Position numbers and translations under genes: made by a program. A DNA stretch of 64,000 bases from JACCXM01 sp046328335. GTDB lineage: Bacteria; Chloroflexota; Chloroflexia; Thermomicrobiales; UBA6265. The stretch spans positions 20,722 to 84,721 of the forward strand of contig JAXLWU010000022.1 of the NCBI GenBank assembly GCA_046328335.1. Direction: 5' to 3'. A model generated the notes under the pieces. That model did no database searches. It was not told the DNA's origin and worked only from the letters and a program-made list of their open reading frames with translations. Shown here one piece after another: positions 17,101 to 25,048 of the stretch; positions within the stretch are counted from its first letter, which is position 1; each line of letters starts with the position of its first letter.

Positions 17101-18879
17101 TTAGCCGGTGATATTTCCGCAAGCAATGTATGTGGTGATGTCGTCAGCGGACATGTGCGCGTTGATCGCGTACTGGCCGCTGGTCAACTGGTCGATCGTC
17201 AACGGCACGGTCGTTTCGCTCTTGCCATCGGCATCGATGTCGGTGAGCGCCGCGGCGACTTCGCCGAGGACCGCGCAGTTGCCGTTGTGGATATGCACCG
17301 GGTGACCGCCGGTGGCGCCATCGAGCATGATCTCGACCTTGGTGCCATCCGGAACTTCGGTCAGGGTGGCGTTGCCGCTCATGCCGGAGTCGTTCAGTTC
17401 ATCGAGCGTGATGGAGAGGGACCGTGGCTCCGGAGTAGCGGCCGCATCCGCGCTGGCCGTGCTCGTCGCGCCGGTTGGGCTGTGATGGACATGCTCGAAA
17501 CCCTGATGCGGCGTGGCGACATACGGGAAGGCGCTCAGGAAGGGCACGTCATTCGTATCAACGCCGTCGCCGAGTTGACCGTTGACGCCATTCTGGAACT
17601 CCTCACCGAGGAGGAAGCCCGCGGCCACGCGCAGTTCGACATCGACGACTTCGTCTTCGAGCCGGCGGCCGTTCGGGAATCCGGCGTTGTCGCCGCCGAT
17701 GACGCCCAGCGGGTTGACGGTGGCGGACGGCGGGATGGCGACGTTGAGGCGCAGCATCTCGCTGGGAGTGACGTTGGCGGGTTGGTTGAGACCCGGCACG
17801 CCGGTCAGGAAGACCGTGACCAGATCCTGCCGGTCAGACTCCGGCACCTTCACCAGGGCGTCCCCGTAGAGGAGGTTGAGCAGTTTGGCGATCTCCGGAT
17901 CGGTGACCGCGCCGAGGAACTGGGCGTCGTCACCGGGATGGGAGGCGTTGAAGAGATCCTTCGCCGCCAGCGGCGCCACAACCTCATTCACCAACGGCAT
18001 GCCGAGGCGGGAGACCTGGACCAGGGGCCCAGAAGAACTGCTGGCGCCCGGCGAGAGCACCTTGGTTGAGTTGCGCAGGGCGGTCGTCCAAACGCCGATC
18101 ACCGCATTGTCGGCGTCGGCTGCGGCTGGAACCTGACCGTCGCGAGTCAGCTGATCGATCGGAACCTGGAGGACGAGCGACTCGACGTTCAGCCCGGCCA
18201 GATCATCCACCCCGCCGCCAGCATTGCCGGGGATCTGGCGAATGGTCAACAGATCACCGATGGCGCCGAGATCGACCCAGAACGGATCGTCACGCTGGCC
18301 GGCGAAGACCTTCATCCCGTCGCCAACGTCGAAGATCGCCGCATCGGCGAGTTTCTCGTAGTCCGGGGTCGATTTGGGACCGATGTTGACCGGCGGGGTC
18401 ATCAGGCCGCTGGCGATTTCGGTGAGGACGCCGCCGCGCCCCTCGGAGAGGGTGTAGGTCTGCCGCACGTTCAGGTTCGGGCTATCGAGCGAATCGATCG
18501 GCCCTGACTGATACAGAAACGAGTTCGGATTGACGATTTCGGTCTTGAAATTCCACTGATAGAGAATGTCCTCGATCGCATCGCCGTTGTTGTCGATGTT
18601 GATGCGATAGGTGACATCGTCACCGAAACGGTAGAAGTTCGGGAATCCCGCCGGATCTTGCATCGGGTAGTAGTTCGCGATGAAGGTCACGGTGTCCGGG
18701 GCGTCCGGACTGACGAACGCATAGAGATCGGTGGCATCGGCCACGGGGTCCTGACTGATCATCGGGGCTTCGCGGTGGCTGGAGGCGTCCACAAGGGGAG
18801 CACCGATATTCGCCACCGTCGAGAGCGCCACGAGTGAGGTCAGCACCGCGCCGAGAGGCACTGCTTTCCTGAACTGCAT
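17101..18879 (-). CDS. DUF4331 secreted protein with C-terminal CHRD-like domain
   Basis: 592 aa, secreted (signal AVPLGAVLTSLVALSTVANIG). The mature part opens ASSHREAPMISQDPVADATD, the signature start of DUF4331, and continues with that beta-rich domain to about residue 470. The last 110 residues (RSLSITLDELNDSGMSGNAT, GGHPVHIHNGNC) form a CHRD/superoxide-dismutase-like beta sandwich with His pairs. Function unknown. GAGGAG is 9 bp before the ATG. It heads the DUF4331-TPR-NicO gene set; the ECF sigma factor gene lies just upstream on the same strand. Confidence 0.82.
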   Translation of the reverse strand: MQFRKAVPLGAVLTSLVALSTVANIGAPLVDASSHREAPMISQDPVADATDLYAFVSPDAPDTVTFIANYYPMQDPAGFPNFYRFGDDVTYRINIDNNGDAIEDILYQWNFKTEIVNPNSFLYQSGPIDSLDSPNLNVRQTYTLSEGRGGVLTEIASGLMTPPVNIGPKSTPDYEKLADAAIFDVGDGMKVFAGQRDDPFWVDLGAIGDLLTIRQIPGNAGGGVDDLAGLNVESLVLQVPIDQLTRDGQVPAAADADNAVIGVWTTALRNSTKVLSPGASSSSGPLVQVSRLGMPLVNEVVAPLAAKDLFNASHPGDDAQFLGAVTDPEIAKLLNLLYGDALVKVPESDRQDLVTVFLTGVPGLNQPANVTPSEMLRLNVAIPPSATVNPLGVIGGDNAGFPNGRRLEDEVVDVELRVAAGFLLGEEFQNGVNGQLGDGVDTNDVPFLSAFPYVATPHQGFEHVHHSPTGATSTASADAAATPEPRSLSITLDELNDSGMSGNATLTEVPDGTKVEIMLDGATGGHPVHIHNGNCAVLGEVAAALTDIDADGKSETTVPLTIDQLTSGQYAINAHMSADDITTYIACGNITG

Positions 18880-19095
18880 GACTGCGTTCTCCTCTTCGAG
18901 CATCGCGCCCACCCGGTCGTGGACGCCTAGCCGCGGCCCGCGCCTTGGCTCTCAACGCGCCGGACCATTGCTGCTGGGTCCGCTCTTCCGGTCATCCGAC
19001 GCGATGTCCGGGAAGCAGATAGGCCCCAGCCGTCTCCATCTGTGGCGCGGTTCCTCCTTTCATCATGCGCGGCCGACATGAGCGCGCGAGCAAGT

Positions 19096-19119
19096 GACGA
19101 CTGGTTATCGACAGGTTCC
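19096..19119 (-). promoter_or_regulatory. Possible ECF-type promoter for the DUF4331 gene
   Basis: On the minus strand GGAACC and GTCGTC are arranged as AAC, 17 bp, TC, a common ECF promoter pattern, about 215 bp upstream of the DUF4331 start and 80 bp after the sigma gene. Weak pattern match only. Confidence 0.22.
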
Positions 19120-19197
19120 TGGCGGTGAATCGATCCGCCTCCGGAATGTGTCCAACCGCGATTCGGAAGGTCATACGGGGCGAGTGAGAGGTTTGGA

Positions 19198-19866
19198 TCA
19201 ATGCCAGACCGGAACGCTTTCGGGAGCGAGGTCTTGCAGATCGTGGCGGAGGCGGCGCATGCCAAGGCGAAGGCGCCCCTTGACGGTGCCGAGGGGAAGT
19301 CCGGTGCGCGCGGCGATCTCACCGTGCGTCAACCCGGAAAAGAAGGCCAGTTCGACCGCGTCCCGCTGCGCGGCGGGAAGCGCCTGGACCGCGCGATGCA
19401 ACCGGGTTGCCGCGATGGTCGCCTCGACGGTCGCCGGTACATCCTCGGTGACATGCTCGCGGCGTTCGTAAAGATCGAGGTCCAGGGTCGGTTGCACCAG
19501 CAGTTTCCGCGCCCGCAAGTAGTCGATCGCCGCGTTGCGGGTGATCGTCATCAGCCAGGACCGAAGGGAGCCGCGCTCGGGCCGGTACGAGGCGGCGCTG
19601 CGCCAGACACTGAGAAACGTCTCGTGCAGGATGTCTTCCGCCGTCGCCGCATCGCGCAGGACGCTGTAGGCGGCGGCCAATGCCGCCGGGCGATAGCGCA
19701 CATAGAGCTGATCGAGCGCGGCGGAATCCCCAGCGGCGATCGCGGTGATCAGGGTCAGATCGTCAGGTTCGCGGCGCTCCGTAACGTTCGGGGCAGGAGT
19801 ACCAGCGTGGATGCCGGCGATCGGCATGTCCGCTCTGGTTTCAGTTCGCGGCAGGGCGGTGAGCAT
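19198..19866 (-). CDS. ECF RNA polymerase sigma factor
   Basis: 222 aa. Sigma region 2 spans ALDQLYVRYRPAALAAAYSV to WRSAASYRPERGSLRSWLMT; region 4 has VELAFFSGLTHGEIAARTGL and PLGTVKGRLRLGMRRLRHDL, as in SigK/RpoE-like group proteins. GGAGAG lies 8 bp before the ATG at 19866. No anti-sigma gene is adjacent, unlike the second ECF factor at 31161, so its control must come from elsewhere. Likely target: the DUF4331-TPR-NicO genes directly downstream (inference from position). Confidence 0.88.
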   Translation of the reverse strand: MLTALPRTETRADMPIAGIHAGTPAPNVTERREPDDLTLITAIAAGDSAALDQLYVRYRPAALAAAYSVLRDAATAEDILHETFLSVWRSAASYRPERGSLRSWLMTITRNAAIDYLRARKLLVQPTLDLDLYERREHVTEDVPATVEATIAATRLHRAVQALPAAQRDAVELAFFSGLTHGEIAARTGLPLGTVKGRLRLGMRRLRHDLQDLAPESVPVWH

Positions 19867-19969
19867 TGGCGGTCTCTCCAGCGTGCTTCAGGGCGTCGAT
19901 TGGTTTCGATCGTCACCATCGAGCCTAACGGCCGCGCCACTGGATCGCGTCCGGATTGGTGCCGGGAGC

Positions 19970-19993
19970 AAACCCAGGAAAATTCCCAGGTTT
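19970..19993. promoter_or_regulatory. Imperfect palindrome between divergent genes
   Basis: Read on the minus strand: AAACC-TG-GGAA-TT-TTCC-TG-GGTTT. Arms AAACC/GGTTT and GGAA/TTCC are symmetrical about TT; only the TG pair breaks symmetry. It lies between the sigma factor (minus) and the secreted protein at 20157 (plus), a natural place for a shared operator. Confidence 0.35.
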
Positions 19994-20156
19994 CATAGTG
20001 AAGATTGGGTCATTGCTGTCTGCTCAGCCGGTCGCGCCCGTTCAGGTTTCTGGTTGATCCAACAGCGGGGGTCATCCGTACGGGATGAGAACCGGCGTGG
20101 GCGGTGTCTAGCAGTCGGTGACGACTCCAGAGTGGCGACGGGAGGAGAGCAGGCAG

Positions 20157-20708
20157 GTGAAAGCGCGAACGAAACCAGCAGTTCCCGAAAAGCGGATGCG
20201 AGTGAAGCGCACCCTGATGGGACGCGTCGCGGTCGCCGTGGTCCTGGCCGCGTTGACGTTACCAGGCGTTGCGGCGACCAGCGGCAGTCACGTTTCCGCC
20301 GCCGGATGCCAGACTCCTTTTCTGGTCTACACCGATCCGGACAACCCGGGAACGGTCCAGGAGACCGGCGCCTTCCAGAGAGTAACCGGCAGCGGGTTGC
20401 TCGGGCGCTATGACGGCGACGGCCGGTTCGCCGGATACTCCATCAATGGCTTGCAGGACGCCGAGGTCAACACCGCCACCGGAATGGCAAACGTGCGGGG
20501 CATCTTTACCGCCACCAGCCCGGACGGGGGATCGTCGATCGAGGTGCATTACACCGGTCAGGTCGATTTCGGGGCCGGGATGGCGAAGGGGGTTTTCACG
20601 GCATCGGGTGAACGTGGCAACGACGCCGGCTACAACGCCAGCGGCGCGATCGAGGGAACGGTGGTCGGCCCGGCCACGCTCGATGGCGCCGATGTCGGGC
20701 TCTGCTAA
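20157..20708 (+). CDS. Secreted hypothetical protein
   Basis: 183 aa from a GTG at 20157 that has GGAGGAG 9 bp upstream. A basic start and hydrophobic stretch (VAVAVVLAALTLPGVAATSG) form a signal peptide; the mature protein begins near AAGCQTPFLVYTDPDNPG and is Gly/Thr-rich and probably all-beta, with Cys only at its start and end (CQTPF and the terminal Cys). No family recognised. Its stop overlaps the stop of the convergent pseudo-phosphatase gene by 3 bp. Confidence 0.65.
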   Translation: MKARTKPAVPEKRMRVKRTLMGRVAVAVVLAALTLPGVAATSGSHVSAAGCQTPFLVYTDPDNPGTVQETGAFQRVTGSGLLGRYDGDGRFAGYSINGLQDAEVNTATGMANVRGIFTATSPDGGSSIEVHYTGQVDFGAGMAKGVFTASGERGNDAGYNASGAIEGTVVGPATLDGADVGLC

Positions 20709-21301
20709 CGGGGACCGGCGATGAGCAGGGAGGCGCCGGGCGCGAGGCTGTCAACCCTAGCCAGCAGCGAGGCCATGTCCGGGCACATTCCTCGCTTCAT
20801 TTCCAGAATTCGACGTACATCCGAGGCATTTGATCCAACGCTGGCCTGGACAACGAGCATCCAATCATCATCGAGACCGACTTCAAGTTGGCGAACGGCG
20901 CCGAGCGTACCGCCGGCGATGCCCTGAGCATCGAGAAGTTCACGACATACCCTGTTCTGGCAGAGTGAGACGGTGAGTGGCCCCAGGCCAGCGATGGTGA
21001 GCGAGTTCGTCACCGCGTCGATGCGTGCCACGAACAGGGGTGTTTCGGTCACAGCATCCGAACTACGGAGAATTCGCTCGACCGTCCGCGCTGGATCGAG
21101 CCGCGGCTCACGCGCCAACTCCTCGATCATCGTGGTCCCGCGATTGGCACGGATCGAGCCGTGATGCGACCGACCGATCAACGCCACCCGGCAATGTGTT
21201 TCACTCCAGGCGAGTTGCCAAATGTCGACCGGAACCGACTCTCCAGCGGCGGGACGCGAAGCGATTCCGATTGAAATCCAGGCCTGGTTCACTGCGTTCA
21301 T
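20705..21301 (-). CDS. Degenerate PP2C/SpoIIE-like protein (probable pseudophosphatase)
   Basis: 198 aa from ATG 21301; a start at 21529 would run into the upstream gene and is not favoured. It aligns along its length with the PP2C phosphatase at 21457: WQLAWSETHCRVALIGRSHHG against WHIAWLENGCRVALIDGLGHG, and LVARIDAVTNSLTIAGLGPL-type matches. Of the metal-binding acidic sites in the paralogue, IDGLGHG is IGRSHHG here, HSDGV is QASVG, and TDDATVL is PGASLLI, so three Asp positions are lost and only the first (VD) remains. It should bind but not dephosphorylate. Last gene of the stressosome-type operon. Confidence 0.72.
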   Translation of the reverse strand: MNAVNQAWISIGIASRPAAGESVPVDIWQLAWSETHCRVALIGRSHHGSIRANRGTTMIEELAREPRLDPARTVERILRSSDAVTETPLFVARIDAVTNSLTIAGLGPLTVSLCQNRVCRELLDAQGIAGGTLGAVRQLEVGLDDDWMLVVQASVGSNASDVRRILEMKRGMCPDMASLLARVDSLAPGASLLIAGPR

Positions 21302-21456
21302 CTCTCGTGCTGTTATGACCCAAGCTGGCGTCGCCCGTTGGTGAGCGACGAAGCGATCTCGCACCGCACCCACGCCTCTGGTGCGAAGCATTTGATGCAA
21401 GCTTTGGGCCATGAACGTGGTCCGCTCGCAGATCCCGATCTGGCGCGGGCTCACGC

Positions 21457-22077
21457 TCACACATGGTCGATCCTCAAGAGCGCTGAGCGAACCACCAATA
21501 CGGTTGCGTCGTCCGTCTCGCGGGACCACTCCGCCAGAACCGATCGCGCGACGGACTGCGCATTCAGAGATGATTCAATGTGCGCGGTCAGATCAAAGCG
21601 GTTCCGAACACCATCGGAGTGGAGCACCAGCAGCCAGTCCGTGTCGATCGCAATGGTTTGCGGCCGCGTCCGGAGATGTGGACCACCGACGATACCGCGA
21701 TCAGTTCCTACGAACTGGCACCTGTCATTGCTCCAGAGCCGCCCTTCGACGTTTCCCATGCCGGCGATGCTGATGCTCCTGGCGGTAACATCGATCTCGG
21801 CGACGAGCATGGCCGCCCCGCGCGTACCGATCAGGGCCTCGTGACATCTCGCCACGGCTGCCGCCGCGGGAAGGACGGGATCACGCTCCAACGCCGCGAC
21901 CGCGACAGCCGCTGCGTGCGCTGCGGCAGAACCGTGCCCGAGACCGTCGATGAGCGCCACGCGACAACCATTTTCCAACCACGCGATATGCCAGCTGTCG
22001 CCGCTCACCGCTTCACCCGGATAGGGGAGTGATGCTACGCCGACGGTGATGCGTTGCTGGCCGAAATCCACTTGCAT
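21457..22077 (-). CDS. PP2C-type serine phosphatase, RsbX/RsbU-like
   Basis: 206 aa single-domain SpoIIE-type phosphatase with no sensor domain. Metal ligands are visible: D27 in GDSWHIAW, D44 in IDGLGHG, D155 in HSDGV and D189-D190 in TDDATVL. In stressosome systems RsbX removes phosphate from RsbS and RsbR to reset the complex, and RsbU dephosphorylates an RsbV-like antagonist; with no RsbU N-terminal domain and no rsbV here, the RsbX role is favoured. The start lies inside the end of the upstream kinase gene (43-bp overlap), which supports coupled translation. Confidence 0.83.
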   Translation of the reverse strand: MQVDFGQQRITVGVASLPYPGEAVSGDSWHIAWLENGCRVALIDGLGHGSAAAHAAAVAVAALERDPVLPAAAAVARCHEALIGTRGAAMLVAEIDVTARSISIAGMGNVEGRLWSNDRCQFVGTDRGIVGGPHLRTRPQTIAIDTDWLLVLHSDGVRNRFDLTAHIESSLNAQSVARSVLAEWSRETDDATVLVVRSALLRIDHV

Positions 22078-22463
22078 GCCCTGATGATTGAACCGGCTGG
22101 ACTCGTCTCGATCGTGAACTCGTCCATGAGACGGCGTACCGCGGGCAAGCCGCTGCCAAGTCCGCCCACGGTGCTAAATCCGTCCTGAATTGCGAGCGAA
22201 ACATCGGCAATTCCTGGGCCGCAGTCCCAAGTTTCGACGGCAACTCCATTTCTCGATGCGGCGGCGACTTCCGCGACGACGATCCTGCCATTGGAGGCAT
22301 GCCGCATCAGGTTGCTCGCCAGTTCGGTGCTGGCGAGAGCGATCGCCTCCGCCTCTTGACGGTTGAACCCTGCCTGCCGCGCGATATCTCGCGCCGCGCG
22401 CCGCGCTCGTTCGATATCGATTTGAGAGTTGATGACAGTCTCGAATCGGGTATTTCCAGTCAT
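22035..22463 (-). CDS. RsbT-like serine kinase / anti-sigma-type ATPase (second copy)
   Basis: 142 aa GHKL ATPase. N box ALASTELASNLMRHA (N51), G1 box DCGPGIADVS (D80), and a loop GGLGSGLPAVRRLMDEF. The ATG at 22463 overlaps the stop of the first RsbT-like gene by 4 bp (ATGA). It is shorter on its N-terminus and clearly diverged from that gene while keeping the ATP-binding residues. In most rsb operons a single RsbT follows RsbS; a second HATPase gene is also known in some bacteria and may act on a different partner, for example the adjacent pseudo-phosphatase. Confidence 0.83.
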   Translation of the reverse strand: MTGNTRFETVINSQIDIERARRAARDIARQAGFNRQEAEAIALASTELASNLMRHASNGRIVVAEVAAASRNGVAVETWDCGPGIADVSLAIQDGFSTVGGLGSGLPAVRRLMDEFTIETSPAGSIIRACKWISASNASPSA

Positions 22464-22930
22464 TGCGGAGTTGGCTTGGCGAGTCCACCAAGGCGGGAGG
22501 TCAACGGCCGCCATTTGCGCATCGTCACCGTCGTTCCCTCGCCGCGGATCGAATCTATTAGCAGTTCATCCATCAGGCGGCGAGCACCTGACAACCCCAT
22601 CCCGAGGCTGCCCCCGGTGCTGAACCCGTCTCGCAGCGCTTCTTCAATGTCGGCGATGCCGGGGCCACCGTCGCGCACCACGATCTCGATTCCGTGCTGC
22701 TGATCAGATGACACGAGTTCGCGGACTTCCATTTCGCCTGTACTGTCAGTGGCGTACTTCACTACGTTGCGGGTGATCTCCGAGACGGCGGTCGCGATCC
22801 GGCTCTGATCGAGAGCGCCAAAGCCGAGCGTCTTCGCGATTTCCCGAGCATACTGGCGTGCCGCGACAATATCTCCTTCGCTCTTGATCGCGATTGGCAA
22901 CTCAGGGACCATGCCCGCGCCCCCATCCAC
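22460..22930 (-). CDS. rsbT: RsbT-like serine kinase
   Basis: 156 aa GHKL ATPase with N box VSEITRNVVKYA (N55), G1 box RDGGPGIADIEEAL (D87) and GGSLGMGLSGARRLMDE, all close to RsbT, the kinase that phosphorylates RsbS and RsbR and then leaves the stressosome to bind the RsbU N-terminal domain. GGAGGA sits 6 bp before the ATG at 22930, so the 29-bp overlap with rsbS is probably real. Here the natural receiver for released RsbT would be the RsbU-type domain on the histidine kinase of the same operon (inference). Confidence 0.87.
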   Translation of the reverse strand: MDGGAGMVPELPIAIKSEGDIVAARQYAREIAKTLGFGALDQSRIATAVSEITRNVVKYATDSTGEMEVRELVSSDQQHGIEIVVRDGGPGIADIEEALRDGFSTGGSLGMGLSGARRLMDELLIDSIRGEGTTVTMRKWRPLTSRLGGLAKPTPQ

Positions 22931-23291
22931 GTTCCTCCGCGAGGAGCAGGTCGAGGAGCGCTAGTCCTTTCTCCACGTCGAGGGCAGTGCGCACTCCGGG
23001 GAGATGGAGTCCGAACTCGACGAGCGTGACCGCGACCGCAGGCTGGATGCCGACGACGACTGTGTTGGCTCCGAGCAGTCGAGACATGCTCGCGATGTTT
23101 CCGATCAAACGAGCGAGAAAGGAATCAAGTGTGGCAACAGCGGAAAGATCAAGGATGACGCCGCTCGCCCGCCCAGTTTCCAGAAGACGGCCCAGATCTT
23201 CCTGCAATTGGAGCGCGTCTCGATCGTACAACTCCTCCTGAACGGTCGCGATCAAGGTGTCACGCAGGCGGATGACGGGCACGACCGCCAT
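22902..23291 (-). CDS. rsbS: RsbS-like STAS protein, stressosome core
   Basis: 129 aa single STAS domain. The phosphorylatable Ser lies in ATLDSFLARLIG (S57), corresponding to Ser59 of Bacillus subtilis RsbS (DSFIARV). VILDLSAVATLD and LLGANTVVVGIQPAVAVTLV are the expected strands and helices. RsbS and RsbR form the stressosome shell that holds RsbT. The start ATG shares one base with the rsbR stop (TGATG), so the two are translated in a fixed ratio. Confidence 0.9.
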   Translation of the reverse strand: MAVVPVIRLRDTLIATVQEELYDRDALQLQEDLGRLLETGRASGVILDLSAVATLDSFLARLIGNIASMSRLLGANTVVVGIQPAVAVTLVEFGLHLPGVRTALDVEKGLALLDLLLAEERGWGRGHGP

Positions 23292-23782
23292 CAGGAAGTG
23301 GATCCAGGCGAGACTGCGGCTGGATGCGGCACGACCGCCAGTCCGAGGCGGGTAAACGCAAGTTCCAGTCCTTTCGCCATGGTTGCACGTGTTGTGACAT
23401 GGGAGAGGTCGAGCCCGAGCTGCACCAGGGTCATCGCAGTGCGGGATGAAAGCCCGACGATGTAGACCTCGGCACCGAGGAGGCGCGCCGCAGAGACAGT
23501 TTCGAGAAGGTGTCGCGCCACGGCGGTATCGACCAGTGGCACTCCAGTAATGTCGAGCAGGACGATTTCCGATCCGGTGGCGACGATGCGCTCCAGCAGC
23601 GACTCATTCATCTCCTGCGCCCGCGACGTATCGATTCCGCCAACGATCGGCAGCGCCAGGATGCCTGCCCAGACTTCGATCACGGGAGTCTGCAACTCGT
23701 CGATCGTGGCCCGTTGCGCCGCCATTTGCTCTCGCAAGCCCGCTTCCCGTGCCATTGCCGCATCACGCTCTGTGGAATCCAT
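23291..23782 (-). CDS. RsbR-like STAS protein without sensor domain
   Basis: 163 aa. About 30 residues of helix (MAREAGLREQMAAQRATIDE) lead into a STAS domain: TPVIEVWAGILALPIVGGID, LLDITGVPLVDTAVARHLLE (T86, equivalent to the phosphosite Thr171 of RsbR) and LLGAEVYIVGLSSRTAMTLV. Typical RsbR proteins have a 130-150-residue globin-like or other N-terminal sensor; here it is missing, so sensing must come from another protein, possibly the histidine kinase gene that overlaps it by 20 bp. GGAGGGAG lies directly upstream of the ATG at 23782; the longer reading to 23953 lies in the kinase gene. Confidence 0.86.
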   Translation of the reverse strand: MDSTERDAAMAREAGLREQMAAQRATIDELQTPVIEVWAGILALPIVGGIDTSRAQEMNESLLERIVATGSEIVLLDITGVPLVDTAVARHLLETVSAARLLGAEVYIVGLSSRTAMTLVQLGLDLSHVTTRATMAKGLELAFTRLGLAVVPHPAAVSPGSTS

Positions 23783-24821
23783 CCTCTCCCTCCACACCCT
23801 GTCCATCGCGGGGCAAATAGACGCAAAACGTGCTTCCTCGACCGACTTCAGATCGAACTTCCACCCGGCCGCCATGGGCATCCACGAATTCCCGAACCAG
23901 CGCCAAGCCCAGCCCGAGCCCCTGTGCCTCGATGTCACGCGCTTCGCGAGCACGATAGAACTTGTCGAAGATGCGGACCATCACCTCCGAAGACATGCCT
24001 ATGCCGGTGTCGGCCACAGCGACCCACGCCTCTCCATCCGCGGTGCCACAGGTGACGCGAATCTCCCCGCCGGGTGGCGTATACCGAATCGCGTTCGAAA
24101 GAAGATTGCCGAATATGCTGAGGATCGCGTCACCATCGCCGATGATCGGAATCGACCCCAAATGCTCAGGCGGGATCAAGGCGATCTGGCGCGCTTCCGC
24201 CGCAGGGCTCGCCCAAGTGCACGCTTCGTCGAGCAGCGCGGCAAGATCGTAAGGATTGCGATGCAATTCGGGCAGTTCGCCTTGCGTAGCTCGGGCGAGG
24301 TCGGCAGTGAGGCGAGACATGCGATTGAGCGCTGTCCGAGCCGTTTCGAGCAGGGTCGGCACCCGTTCGGTCCGACCTTGGGAGAGATTGCGCCTGGCGA
24401 GATCAATTGTGCCCAGCGCGGCAGAGATCGGATTGCGCATCTCGTGCGCTACGGTCGCCAGGAGTTCCGTTCGCTCTGTGTCAGCGAGGGCCGCGGCGGT
24501 GTCGCGCTCCTTGATCTTCATTTCCAGATATTCGCGGTACGTGACACCGTACGCAATCATGACTTCGAGCAGGAACTGATGGGCCAACCCAACGTATCGG
24601 GACTGCTCCCGTGGGGTGAACCCCTCAAACGATGCCTCCAACGCCTCGACGTGGAGTGCAATGATCTCCTCCGGACCAACCCCAAGATGGACGAGATCGC
24701 GGCTGAGCAGCGACGCATCGTACAACGCTTGTTCACCGGGGTTATTCAGATAGCCCGACAAGACGACACCGTATCGTTCGATAGGGGATGCGCTAGCCAT
24801 AGAATCCGACTGCCTGTCCAT
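23763..24821 (-). CDS. Histidine kinase with N-terminal RsbU-type RsbT-binding domain
   Basis: 352 aa, no membrane helix. Residues 14-105 match the N-terminal domain of the RsbU phosphatase: RYGVVLSGYL, ALYDASLLSRDLVHLGVGP, PEEIIALH and FLLEVMIAYGVTYREY correspond to RsbU sequences YHQLLSRYI, SLYQAQKFSRK, PEEIISIH and FLIEVMIGYG. After a short coiled linker comes a HisKA domain (H126 in ATVAHEMRNP) and a HATPase domain (N box GNLLSNAIRYTP, G1 DTGIGMSSEV, GLGLGLALVREF). In RsbU this N-terminal domain binds RsbT and activates the phosphatase. Here the same domain sits on a histidine kinase, at the head of the rsbRST operon. No response regulator gene is in the operon. M8 (24800) is an alternative start. 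Confidence 0.88.
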   Translation of the reverse strand: MDRQSDSMASASPIERYGVVLSGYLNNPGEQALYDASLLSRDLVHLGVGPEEIIALHVEALEASFEGFTPREQSRYVGLAHQFLLEVMIAYGVTYREYLEMKIKERDTAAALADTERTELLATVAHEMRNPISAALGTIDLARRNLSQGRTERVPTLLETARTALNRMSRLTADLARATQGELPELHRNPYDLAALLDEACTWASPAAEARQIALIPPEHLGSIPIIGDGDAILSIFGNLLSNAIRYTPPGGEIRVTCGTADGEAWVAVADTGIGMSSEVMVRIFDKFYRAREARDIEAQGLGLGLALVREFVDAHGGRVEVRSEVGRGSTFCVYLPRDGQGVEGEDGFHRA

Positions 24822-24892
24822 CGAGCTTCACTCAGGTGATGAGGTCGGAAGCCCTTGTCCCGCACACTCGCCGTCCAAACCAGGTCATGCGC

Positions 24893-24902
24893 GTGACGTC
24901 AC
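24893..24902. promoter_or_regulatory. 10-bp palindrome upstream of the stressosome operon
   Basis: GTGACGTCAC, a perfect palindrome 70 bp upstream of the histidine kinase start in the 227-bp gap before it. A possible dimer binding site. A palindrome this short can occur by chance. Confidence 0.2.
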
Positions 24903-25048
24903 GGGCGCACGAAGATACCGCTCTCGGCAATTTCCAACGCATCATCTCACATTCCAGAGAACATGGACGTTGCTGTGTCGCGGCACCTCATGCAAGTTAC
25001 GTGCCAAAACGTCACTTCGAGTGCGACGTTGTTGCAAGGCGCGGCGGA

